This document shows positions 1 to 5,464 of a DNA stretch of 7,962 bases, one piece after another. The position numbers were made by a program, and so were the translations under genes. The notes below the pieces were generated by a model. That model had not been told where the DNA came from and made no database searches. It was given only the letters and a program-made list of their open reading frames with translations. Every line of letters starts with the position of its first letter. The first letter of the stretch is position 1. Source of the DNA: Pseudomonadota bacterium (lineage in GTDB: Bacteria > Pseudomonadota > Gammaproteobacteria > Xanthomonadales > Rhodanobacteraceae); NCBI GenBank assembly GCA_021777635.1, contig JAJYDI010000092.1:1-7962 (forward strand). Direction: 5' to 3'.

Positions 1-260
1 TCGCGGCGGAACCAGTGGTAGAAGCTGACCACGCCGTGCACCTCGGCGCGGCTGAGATTGAGCGCGTGCGCGATCGGGCCGACGGCGCCGTCGGGTACGT
101 AACCCAGGGCGTCCTGCACGGCGTGCAGGATCGGCAGCAGGGCGCCCGGCTGCTGCTGCAGCCGGACGATCACCTCGCGCACGACCGCGCCCTGCTCGGG
201 CGGCAGCGCGGGCACGACGCCGCCGTGCGGGGGGGCGGTACGTGCGCGAGACTCCTTCAT
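1..260 (-). CDS. fdsG: NAD-dependent formate dehydrogenase gamma subunit (partial, N-terminal 86 residues)
   Basis: Only the N-terminal 86 codons are in the window; the gene runs off the left edge. The visible protein has a variable, polar start ([14 protein letters not shown]) and then a NuoE-like helical domain: the stretch [15 protein letters not shown], then [19 protein letters not shown], is the hallmark of the FdsG/NuoE/HoxE thioredoxin-like [2Fe-2S] family. The four cluster cysteines of this family lie further downstream and are not visible. In the family the subunit works in the cytoplasmic, molybdenum-containing FdsABG complex, passing electrons from formate toward the FMN/NAD subunit FdsB. 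The start is supported by a GAGGA ribosome site about 7 nt upstream, and the gene begins 10 nt after the stop of the MFS transporter, so the two should be co-transcribed. fdsB, fdsA and fdsD are expected beyond the edge. NuoE of complex I is the alternative; the formate-type transporter and regulator next door favour FdsG. Confidence 0.85.
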   Translation of the reverse strand, partial: MKESRARTAPPHGGVVPALPPEQGAVVREVIVRLQQQPGALLPILHAVQDALGYVPDGAVGPIAHALNLSRAEVHGVVSFYHWFRR

Positions 261-270
261 TGCGACTTCC

Positions 271-1926
271 TCAAAACAAGGCCGCGGCCTTCTCGATCGC
301 GATATAGAGCCCGATCAGAAAGGGAACGCCGACGGCGAGCCAGGCAAGAATCCCGACGCCGCCGAAGGCACCGCGCGCGGCCGTGGCCGCATCGACCGCG
401 GCGCCGCCCTGGGCCTCGTGTTGCAGCGCCTGTTCACGGGCGAGCTCCTCATCGGTCATGTAGACCGACTCCTTGACCGGCTTGACCAGCGCATTGCAAA
501 GCAGACCGCCCAGCAGCAGCACCGCCATCAGGTACAGCGTGATGTCATAGATGCGGTCATGCGCGACGCCTGCGGCGATCTGCGCCTGCCTGATCGCCGC
601 GATCAGGAACGGACCGACGATGCCGGCCACCGACCATGCCGTGAGCAGGCGACCGTGGATCGCACCCACCATCTGGGTTCCGAAGATGTCCGACAGATAG
701 GCCGGAATGGTCGAGAAGCCGCCGCCGTACATGGTCAGGATGATACAGATTGAGGCGACGAACATTCCCGCCATGCCGAGATGACCCCAGGTGGGCAGCA
801 GCACGTAGAGGATGATGCCGAGTACGAAGAACGTCAGGTAGGTGCGCTTGCGGCCCAGGTAATCGGAGAGCGCGGCCCAGAACAGGCGCCCCAGACTGTT
901 GAACAGGCTGATCAGGCCGACCAGGCCGGCGGCGGCGGCGACGATGGCGGCCTTTTGCGTTGCGCTGAGCGCGGTGATGGAATCGACCCCGATCAGCTTC
1001 GCCCCGAACACATCCTGCAGCATCGGACTGGCCATCGAGATCACCGCGATGCCGGCCGTGACATTCAGGCAGAGTACGCCCCAGATCAGCCAGAACTGCG
1101 GGGTTTTCCACGCCCTGCCGAGATGTACATGTCGCCGCGTCTTCATGCTCTTGCCGTCGTCCGCGGGCGGTGTCCAGCCGGCGGGATGCCAGCCGTTGGG
1201 TGGAACGCGAAACCCGAAGGCACCCGCCGACATCGCCAGCAGGTAGATCACGCCCATCATCATCAGGGTTGGCGCCACGCCCTGCGGGCTGCCGGCGCCG
1301 AAGTGCTTCATCAGGGCGACCGCCAGGGGCGCGCCGATCATCGCGCCACCCCCGTAGCCCATGATGGCGAAACCGGTCGCCATGCCGCGACGATCGGGGA
1401 ACCACTTGATCAGAGTTGATACCGGCGTGATGTAGCCGAGCCCCTGGCCGATGCCGCCAATGAAGCCGCAGCCGAGGTAAACCAGCCACAGCTGATGGAT
1501 CGACACACCGATCCCGCCGAGGATCAGTCCGCCGCCCCAGCACAGGGCCGCGATGAAGCCGGCCTTGCGCGGCCCCGCATGTTCCAGCCACCCGCCCCAG
1601 AGGAAGGCGGAGATGCCGAGCATGGCGATGAAGGTCTCGAAGATATGGGTGACTTGCGCCACCGACCAGTTGCAGCTGGTCGAGGTCAGGGCGCCAAAGA
1701 ATCCGATGGCGTTGCAACTGAGTGCGCCCGATCCACCCAGCAGCTTGCTCATCGGCAGCCAGAACACCGAGAAGCCATAGGCCATGCCGATGCACAGGTG
1801 GATTGCGAGTGCGGCTGGCGGTACCAGCCAGCGGTTGAAGTTGGGGCCGGCGACGGTGCGGTCTCTGGACAGCAGACCTGCATTGCCAGCCCCACGCGAC
1901 GCGACGTCGGTTGCCACGCTTGCCAT
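271..1926 (-). CDS. Oxalate/formate antiporter-family (OFA) MFS transporter
   Basis: Inner-membrane major facilitator protein of 551 residues, with about 12 hydrophobic helices. Family signs are the N-terminal helix with [15 protein letters not shown], the motif [20 protein letters not shown] near residues 165-185, which is typical of OxlT-like carriers, and the MFS loop motif [11 protein letters not shown] in the second half. OxlT exchanges oxalate for formate; given fdsG next door, formate or a related small carboxylate is the likely substrate, but specificity cannot be read from sequence. An upstream in-frame ATG at 1989 exists, but the start at 1926 has a strong GGGGGAGG ribosome site just before it and begins a plausible cytoplasmic N-terminus. 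At 551 residues it is longer than OxlT (about 420). The excess is partly a central linker near residues 250-275 and mainly a C-terminal tail: a charged, Ala-rich linker after helix 12, then an additional predicted membrane helix ([20 protein letters not shown]) at about residues 525-545. It is first in an operon with fdsG. Confidence 0.85.
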   Translation of the reverse strand: MASVATDVASRGAGNAGLLSRDRTVAGPNFNRWLVPPAALAIHLCIGMAYGFSVFWLPMSKLLGGSGALSCNAIGFFGALTSTSCNWSVAQVTHIFETFIAMLGISAFLWGGWLEHAGPRKAGFIAALCWGGGLILGGIGVSIHQLWLVYLGCGFIGGIGQGLGYITPVSTLIKWFPDRRGMATGFAIMGYGGGAMIGAPLAVALMKHFGAGSPQGVAPTLMMMGVIYLLAMSAGAFGFRVPPNGWHPAGWTPPADDGKSMKTRRHVHLGRAWKTPQFWLIWGVLCLNVTAGIAVISMASPMLQDVFGAKLIGVDSITALSATQKAAIVAAAAGLVGLISLFNSLGRLFWAALSDYLGRKRTYLTFFVLGIILYVLLPTWGHLGMAGMFVASICIILTMYGGGFSTIPAYLSDIFGTQMVGAIHGRLLTAWSVAGIVGPFLIAAIRQAQIAAGVAHDRIYDITLYLMAVLLLGGLLCNALVKPVKESVYMTDEELAREQALQHEAQGGAAVDAATAARGAFGGVGILAWLAVGVPFLIGLYIAIEKAAALF

Positions 1927-1971
1927 AGGTCCTCCCCCGAAAGCGTTGATTGGACAACGATGAGAACAGGC

Positions 1972-1990
1972 TGTGCCGTACATATGCACA
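1972..1990. promoter_or_regulatory. Inverted repeat TGTGC-N9-GCACA, possible operator
   Basis: Two 5-bp arms, TGTGC and GCACA, flank 9 bp that include CATATG. The element sits at or just downstream of the predicted transcription start of the minus-strand transporter operon, where a bound protein could block transcription. Its size (19 bp) fits a dimeric regulator site. The arms are short, so chance is possible. Confidence 0.35.
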
Positions 1991-1992
1991 AC

Positions 1993-2048
1993 CGTCGATC
2001 ATAGGCAGGCCTCGCGCCTGTACTACCCGACCTTCGTCGATCAATAGG
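1993..2048. repeat. Pair of direct repeats in the divergent promoter region
   Basis: CGTCGATCATAGG at 1993-2005 and CGTCGATCAATAGG at 2035-2048 are identical except for one inserted A. Their starts are 42 bp apart, close to four helical turns, so two proteins bound there would face the same side of the helix. The first copy overlaps the minus-strand -10 (TATGAT); the second abuts the plus-strand -10 (TATAAA). This is the arrangement expected for a regulator that controls both itself and the divergent operon. The repeats are seen directly; binding by the neighbouring regulator is inference. Confidence 0.55.
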
Positions 2049-2100
2049 CTATAAAGAGCCATTGAGAGTGGTCGTCGATTCGACGTTGGCGGAGGCGGAC

Positions 2101-3177
2101 ATGTTCGAGGTCCACATCGGCACCCACATGACGGTGAGCCGCGGCGAGGACAGCCAGCTGACCCCGCAGCTGCTGGGGCTGCTGATCGGCGTGCACGAGT
2201 CGGGCTCGATCGCGCAGGCCGCCGCGCGCGCGGGGCTGTCCTATCGCTATGCCTGGGGCCTGCTGCGCGACGGCCAGCGCCTGTTCGGCACGCCGCTGGT
2301 GCGTCCCTCGCGCGGGCGCGGTGCCCGTCTGAGCGCGCTCGGCGAGCGGCTGGTCTGGGCCGACCGGCGCGTGACGGCGCGGCTGTCACCGCTGCTGGAG
2401 AGCCTGGCCACCGAGATCGAAGCCGAGCTCGAGCGCGCGATTTCCAGCGAGCGCTCGATTCTGCGCCTGCAGGCCAGCCACGGCTTCGGCGTCGAGACGC
2501 TGCGCCACTTTCTGGCGCGCGAGCAGATTCCGCTCGATCTGAAGTACCGCAGCACCCGGGAAGGCCTGGGCGCGCTCGCGACGGGTGGCTGCGAGCTGGC
2601 CGGCTTCAATGTGCCGATCGGGGCGCTTGAGAACGCCGCGCTGGACAACTACCGGCCCTGGCTGCTGCCGGAGCGTCATCGCGTGGCCCATCTCGCCACA
2701 CGACGCCAGGGCCTGATCGTGGAGCGCGGCAATCCGCTCCGGATCGGCGCCTTGCCGGACCTGTGCCGCGAAGGTGTGCACTTCGTCAATCGCCAGCCGG
2801 GATCGAGCACGCGCATGCTGTTCGATCTGCTCCTGCAGCGCGCGGCGCTGGCGCCCGCCGACATCACCGGCTACGACAGTTACGAATACACCCATCCAGC
2901 AGTGGCGGCTTATGTCGCCAGCGGCATGGCCCATGCCGGCTTCGGGCTGGAGACTCCTGCACGCCGCTTCGGGCTCGACTTCGTGCCGATGGTGACCGAA
3001 CGCTACTTCCTGCTCGGCGACGCTTCGGTGCTCGAGTCAGCGGTGATGCGCGACGTGCTGGCGATCATGCGCGACGACGCCTTTCGCCAGGCCGTCAACG
3101 CCTTGCCGGGCTACGACGCCAGCTTCTGCGGACAAGTGCAGACGTTGCCGCAGGCGTTTGCGGCTTTTGCCGGGTGA
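2101..3177 (+). CDS. HTH regulator with binding-protein-like effector domain, likely regulator of the formate operon
   Basis: Cytoplasmic transcription factor of 358 residues. Residues about 20-80 form a winged helix-turn-helix of the ModE/LysR N-terminal kind: GSIAQAAARAGLSYRYAW (35-52) is the HTH, followed by a wing-like GRGARLSALG segment. A helical linker follows (about 80-115). The rest (about 120-350) resembles a periplasmic-binding-protein fold, as in one-component regulators that sense a small ligand; GSSTRMLFDLLL (near 238-249) is typical of such domains. Start: the open frame begins at a TTG at 2062, but ATG 2101 has GGAGG 5 nt upstream and is preferred. The gene is divergent from the transporter-fdsG operon. 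In Cupriavidus necator the fds operon has a regulator, FdsR, which is the obvious functional counterpart, though I cannot confirm orthology. Formate, or a molybdate/tungstate-related signal for the Mo enzyme, are candidate ligands; the sequence does not decide. Confidence 0.75.
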   Translation: MFEVHIGTHMTVSRGEDSQLTPQLLGLLIGVHESGSIAQAAARAGLSYRYAWGLLRDGQRLFGTPLVRPSRGRGARLSALGERLVWADRRVTARLSPLLESLATEIEAELERAISSERSILRLQASHGFGVETLRHFLAREQIPLDLKYRSTREGLGALATGGCELAGFNVPIGALENAALDNYRPWLLPERHRVAHLATRRQGLIVERGNPLRIGALPDLCREGVHFVNRQPGSSTRMLFDLLLQRAALAPADITGYDSYEYTHPAVAAYVASGMAHAGFGLETPARRFGLDFVPMVTERYFLLGDASVLESAVMRDVLAIMRDDAFRQAVNALPGYDASFCGQVQTLPQAFAAFAG

Positions 3178-3254
3178 TCATCGAGCCGGGCGGCTTCGAG
3201 GGATGGCGGATCCGCCCGACGCACGGGCGCCGTGCGGATCGGTCGGCGAACTTT
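3178..3254. other. Intergenic DNA with palindromes after the regulator gene
   Basis: This short stretch follows the regulator's stop codon and holds GGCGGATCCGCC, a perfect 12-bp palindrome at 3205-3216, and a hairpin GCACGG-GCG-CCGTGC at 3221-3235. The second can be extended by CCGAC (3216-3220) pairing with GTCGG (3242-3246) across a 6-nt bulge. No T-run follows, so it is not a classical intrinsic terminator. The core CACGGGCGCCGTG also occurs at 5419-5431. Confidence 0.4.
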
Positions 3255-3298
3255 CGCGTCGTCCAGGCCCCGCTTTCCCCCAAGGCCTGGGCGACGCG
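3255..3298. terminator. Long hairpin between convergent genes, possible bidirectional terminator
   Basis: The arms 3255-3269 (CGCGTCGTCCAGGCC) and 3284-3298 (GGCCTGGGCGACGCG) pair over 15 bp with one non-Watson-Crick position (3262/3291, a G-U pair in plus-strand RNA), around a 14-nt loop. It lies between the stops of the plus-strand regulator (3177) and the minus-strand barrel gene (3352), where a terminator serving both is expected. There is no good T-run on either side; a G8 tract follows on the plus strand. It could act as an RNA 3'-end barrier or with Rho rather than as an intrinsic terminator. Confidence 0.5.
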
Positions 3299-3351
3299 GG
3301 GGGGGCGGTACGGTTCCGGTCGCAGCCCGACCGATCGAGCAGCAGACTCCA

Positions 3352-4179
3352 TTAGAACGCGTACTTCGCCGACGCCCCGATTCCGTAGTCCGGACTGCCG
3401 TTGGAGAAGCCGCTCAGCACATAGCCCTGCAGCGACCACGCGGTATCGACCTTGTGGTTGTAATAGAGCGTCGCCTCGCGCCGCGAATAGCCCGCCGTCG
3501 ACGGCCGCTGCTGATAGAAGAAGTACAGGCCGGCACTGTCGTCCGCGTCCATCTTGTAGTTGACGCCGGCGTTGGCCAACCAGACGTTGCGCAACTGGAT
3601 GTAGGTCGAACTGCCGAGGTCGGTGTAGCCGACGCCGCCAAACGCGGTCCAGGCATCACCGAAGCCCTTGTACGCATCGACTTCGGCGCCGTAGTCGTTC
3701 TGGCCGGTGCCGAGGCCCTTGTTGGCGTCGGCCGTGCCGAACTTGACGCGTCCGGTCAGGTCGAGACCGAACTGCGACGCGGTGTCGTTGACGAGATGGT
3801 AGGTCGCCTGCGCGGTGACGTCACCGAGTCCCGAGGCGGTCCCTGAAGTCGTCGTGCCTCCAGTCCCGAGCAACCGGCCGAGGCCGCGGCCCAGCGGGTT
3901 GTTGTTCTTGATGATGCCGATACCCGGAATCACGTTGGGCGGTCCGGATACCCGGATCCACGGCACGGTCACGCGAAACGACCAGGCCTGGCCGCTGTAG
4001 CCCGCCGTGAACGGGACATCCCAGATCGTCGTGCTGGTGGGCTGGCCATACGTGCCGCTGCTGTAATCGAAACCCGAGCTGGCGTAGAACGTGCCGCTGT
4101 CGGCGGCGTGGACCAGCGGGACAGCCAGCGCGGTCAGCGCCAGGGCACACGAAAGGCGCAGCAGTCGATTTCTCTGCAT
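3352..4179 (-). CDS. Outer-membrane beta-barrel protein, MetA-like transporter type
   Basis: Protein of 275 residues with a clear Sec signal peptide: basic MQRNR, hydrophobic core, and a signal-peptidase site at VHA-AD (cleavage near residue 25). The mature part has alternating hydrophobic/polar strands and ends in KYAF, the terminal phenylalanine that outer-membrane proteins use for BAM-dependent insertion. The segment GLGDVTAQATYHL, then LTGRVKFGTADANKGLGTGQ, resembles the 'phenol degradation MetA-like'/putative transporter barrel family, whose members are often annotated simply as transporters. The substrate is unknown. The ribosome site is GGAG about 7 nt before the ATG. It lies 79 nt downstream of another exported-protein gene on the same strand, with a stable hairpin between them, so the two probably share a transcript with differential output. 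The residues near 90-115 are rich in Gly/Thr/Asn and probably form a long loop. Confidence 0.75.
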   Translation of the reverse strand: MQRNRLLRLSCALALTALAVPLVHAADSGTFYASSGFDYSSGTYGQPTSTTIWDVPFTAGYSGQAWSFRVTVPWIRVSGPPNVIPGIGIIKNNNPLGRGLGRLLGTGGTTTSGTASGLGDVTAQATYHLVNDTASQFGLDLTGRVKFGTADANKGLGTGQNDYGAEVDAYKGFGDAWTAFGGVGYTDLGSSTYIQLRNVWLANAGVNYKMDADDSAGLYFFYQQRPSTAGYSRREATLYYNHKVDTAWSLQGYVLSGFSNGSPDYGIGASAKYAF

Positions 4180-4205
4180 GAAGTTGCTCCGGTTGGCGAA
4201 GAGAG

Positions 4206-4232
4206 CCGGGCGGGCACACTCGGCCCGCCCGG
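4206..4232 (-). terminator. Perfect 10-bp-stem hairpin between the exported-protein and barrel genes
   Basis: CCGGGCGGGC (4206-4215) and GCCCGCCCGG (4223-4232) are perfect inverted copies around a 7-nt loop. In the minus-strand transcript the hairpin lies between the stop of the upstream gene (4259) and the ribosome site of the barrel gene (start 4179). It is followed by CTCTCTT, a weak T-containing tract. It could act as a partial terminator/attenuator or as a processing and stability element that sets the ratio of the two products. Confidence 0.6.
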
Positions 4233-4258
4233 TGGGGCTGTTGCGAGAACGCGGACGA

Positions 4259-4990
4259 TCAGCCGCCGCCGCCGATGCCGACGTGCACCGGAATATTCGG
4301 CCGCACCACGGCGGGCACGTTCGGCCGCTGCGGCAGATTCACGCGTGCCGGCAACGTGGCATGCAGCGACGCATTGGCGGCCGCGTTGGCGGACGCATCG
4401 GTGCCCGTGCCGACACTGCCATGCACGCCCGCCTGGCCGTGCATGCCGGCCTGACTGTTGCCGGTTTCGGAGGCACTGACCAGGTCGCCCAGCTTGAAGC
4501 CGAGACCGTTGGCGATCTGGCCCCAGCCCTGGCCCTGCTGGCGCATCGCCAGCACGCCGTGGAGTGGAACGGAGCCGTTGGCACTCGTCAGCACCCCTCC
4601 GTTCAACGCCGCCTCGATCTGTTGTGGTGTCGGGTTGGTGATGCCGTTCTTGGCGAGTTCGGCCTTGGCCAGCGACAGCGCGATGTTGACCTCGCCGTAG
4701 CCCATGGCCTTGGTGGTGGGGGTGATGGTGGTCTGGGTCAGCGCGCCGGCGGCATCGGTCGAGGTGAGCACGAACGCCGAGCCCGAGCGCAGACCGGCGA
4801 CGAGGGCGGCGGCGTTGCTCTGCGAACCCGCGAAATCCGCATAGCGGGTCGCAAGATGCGCCGTCTCGTTGGATGTCGCGCCGACAGAAGCGCCTGCATG
4901 CGTGGGGTTGCCGGCAATCGCGGGAGTCGCCGCAAGGGTTCCCAGTGCCAGAGCGCATGCAACAGTCAGTGTACGAGAGCGGGTTTTCAT
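4259..4990 (-). CDS. Exported protein of unknown function
   Basis: Protein of 243 residues. The start at 4990 begins the signal peptide MKTRSRTLTV, is preceded by GGAG 6 nt upstream, and is preferred over an in-frame ATG seven codons earlier. The signal peptide ends near TPAIA-GN (residue 26-27). The mature protein has three parts. Residues about 45-80 carry YADFAGSQSNAAALVAGLRS. A central part near 90-165 contains MGYGEVNIALSLAKAEL, GITNPTPQQIEAALNGG and MRQQGQGWGQIANGLGFKLG, the pattern of a hypothetical exported family I recall in beta- and gammaproteobacteria. A low-complexity C-terminus is rich in Ala, Gly, His and Asn, then Pro-rich, ending GIGGGG. There are no cysteines in the mature part, no lipobox and no catalytic motif I recognise. 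It is first in a probable two-gene unit with the beta-barrel gene. Periplasmic or secreted location is inferred; function is unknown. Confidence 0.7.
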   Translation of the reverse strand: MKTRSRTLTVACALALGTLAATPAIAGNPTHAGASVGATSNETAHLATRYADFAGSQSNAAALVAGLRSGSAFVLTSTDAAGALTQTTITPTTKAMGYGEVNIALSLAKAELAKNGITNPTPQQIEAALNGGVLTSANGSVPLHGVLAMRQQGQGWGQIANGLGFKLGDLVSASETGNSQAGMHGQAGVHGSVGTGTDASANAAANASLHATLPARVNLPQRPNVPAVVRPNIPVHVGIGGGG

Positions 4991-5034
4991 AGGGATCTCC
5001 ACGTAAGCCAAGGGGGGCTAGCGAGTTCCGTACT

Positions 5035-5080
5035 GCGCCACCGCTCCGATCGGGCCGCTCGCTGCGGTCCGGGGTGGCGC
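5035..5080. repeat. Two-part inverted repeat (structured leader candidate)
   Basis: The outer arms GCGCCACC (5035-5042) and GGTGGCGC (5073-5080) are perfect 8-bp complements. Inside them GGGCCGC (5052-5058) pairs with GCGGTCC (5064-5070) around a 5-nt loop, with one G-T pair on the plus strand. The element lies 45-90 bp upstream of the minus-strand exported-protein start, so it would fall in that gene's 5' leader if transcription starts beyond it. The role is unknown. Confidence 0.4.
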
Positions 5081-5260
5081 TCGCACACAGCTACCAAGCG
5101 GGTGGTTCCGGGGGCAAGCGTACGGAGCGAAAGCGTTAGGAATTCGTTCACCGGGCGGTGGCATGGTGTTCAGGTTGCCCGGCAGCCCCCAACCCACGAA
5201 CGAAGCCGAGGCGTCGGGAGCGGGAATCGCGGCGGGCAATGGGTGCGTGACTGATCCGCC

Positions 5261-5281
5261 TATACTTGTCCCGTCTCGGGA
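5261..5281 (+). promoter_or_regulatory. Candidate -10 element and start-site hairpin for queD
   Basis: TATACT at 5261-5266 matches five of six bases of the sigma-70 -10 consensus. No acceptable -35 hexamer is present 16-18 bp upstream. Just after it TCCCG-TCT-CGGGA (5269-5281) would form a small hairpin at the very 5' end of the RNA. If used, this promoter gives queD a leader of about 190 nt. The call rests on the -10 alone. Confidence 0.3.
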
Positions 5282-5413
5282 ATGGGTTGTTGCCGGCGCG
5301 GTGGCTCCTTCCTGACGTCGCAGAGGATCCGGTCTCGATGCGAATCCGGATGTGTGCAACGGCACCTCCGAGCGCATGCCCGAGTGACACCGCATCCTCA
5401 CCCCCGCAAGCCG

Positions 5414-5434
5414 GACCACACGGGCGCCGTGGTC
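5414..5434 (+). repeat. Hairpin in the queD leader
   Basis: GACC-(AC)-ACGG at 5414-5423 pairs with CCGTGGTC at 5427-5434, leaving a 2-nt bulge and a GCG loop. It ends 30 bp before the queD start. It contains CACGGGCGCCGTG, the same 13-mer found in the convergent intergenic region at 3222-3234. A role in queD translation or transcription is possible but not shown. Confidence 0.35.
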
Positions 5435-5464
5435 AGCCCCTTGTTGCCCAGATCGGATCCCGTC

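Larger units (their letters stand above)
1927..2100. promoter_or_regulatory. Divergent control region between the transporter-fdsG operon and its regulator
   Basis: This 174-bp region must drive both directions. On the plus strand TATAAA at 2050-2055 is a good -10 element for the regulator (predicted start of transcription near 2062). On the minus strand TATGAT (plus-strand 1998-2003) is a good -10 for the transporter operon, with transcription expected near 1991. Neither has a convincing -35 at the right distance, which fits activator dependence. The plus -10 also lies inside a small inverted repeat, GGCT-N6-AGCC at 2047-2060. CAGGC-N5-GCCTG at 2006-2020 is a further inverted repeat between the two promoters. 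The -10 matches are seen by eye; their use is inference. Confidence 0.55.
4991..5464. other. 474-bp gene-free region between divergent genes
   Basis: No reading frame here looks coding. The open frames that cross it are extensions or shadows with Arg/Ser/Pro-rich composition. It must contain the promoter of the minus-strand exported-protein gene, which I could not locate, and the leader of queD. Visible elements are a bipartite hairpin at 5035-5080, an inverted repeat CCGGGC/GCCCGG (5151-5156 and 5177-5182), a -10-like TATACT at 5261-5266, and a hairpin at 5414-5434. I looked for a preQ1 riboswitch before queD and saw nothing resembling one. Confidence 0.5.

Noticed and set aside
2062..2100. 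Upstream TTG start adding 13 residues to the regulator
   Set aside because: It would start at the predicted transcription start with no ribosome site, while ATG 2101 has GGAGG at ideal spacing.
557..2389. 610-residue open frame on the minus strand overlapping the transporter and the regulator
   Set aside because: It overlaps most of the transporter in another frame and is Arg/Ala/Pro/His-rich without domains, a normal by-product of high GC. The transporter frame has clear membrane helices and a strong ribosome site.
229..3312. Shared G-run plus CGGTACG sequence near 229-243 and 3297-3312
   Set aside because: One copy is inside the start of fdsG and the other is intergenic; a G7/G8 run plus a few bases in GC-rich DNA is weak evidence for a repeat family.
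3237..3336. 10-bp inverted repeat GATCGGTCGG / CCGACCGATC about 80 bp apart
   Set aside because: Perfect but short and widely spaced, bracketing the stronger local hairpin; it could close a larger structure, but I cannot separate it from chance.
2763..3563. 266-residue plus-strand open frame crossing the end of the regulator into the barrel gene
   Set aside because: Overlaps the regulator in another frame and is extremely Arg/Ser/Pro-rich; it also crosses the long convergent hairpin.
4091..5254. 387-residue plus-strand open frame opposite the exported-protein gene
   Set aside because: Its composition is the reverse-strand image of a GC-rich gene (Arg/Gly/His-rich); the minus-strand frame has a signal peptide, conserved-looking motifs and a ribosome site.
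5282..5464. 61-codon in-frame N-terminal extension of QueD
   Set aside because: Arg/Pro/His-rich, no ribosome site at 5282, and QueD family proteins begin at the residues encoded from 5465.
5274..5464. preQ1 or other riboswitch in the queD leader
   Set aside because: I looked for the short preQ1-I pattern (small hairpin, A-rich tail, ribosome site sequestration) and saw none; the hairpins present do not match a class I know.
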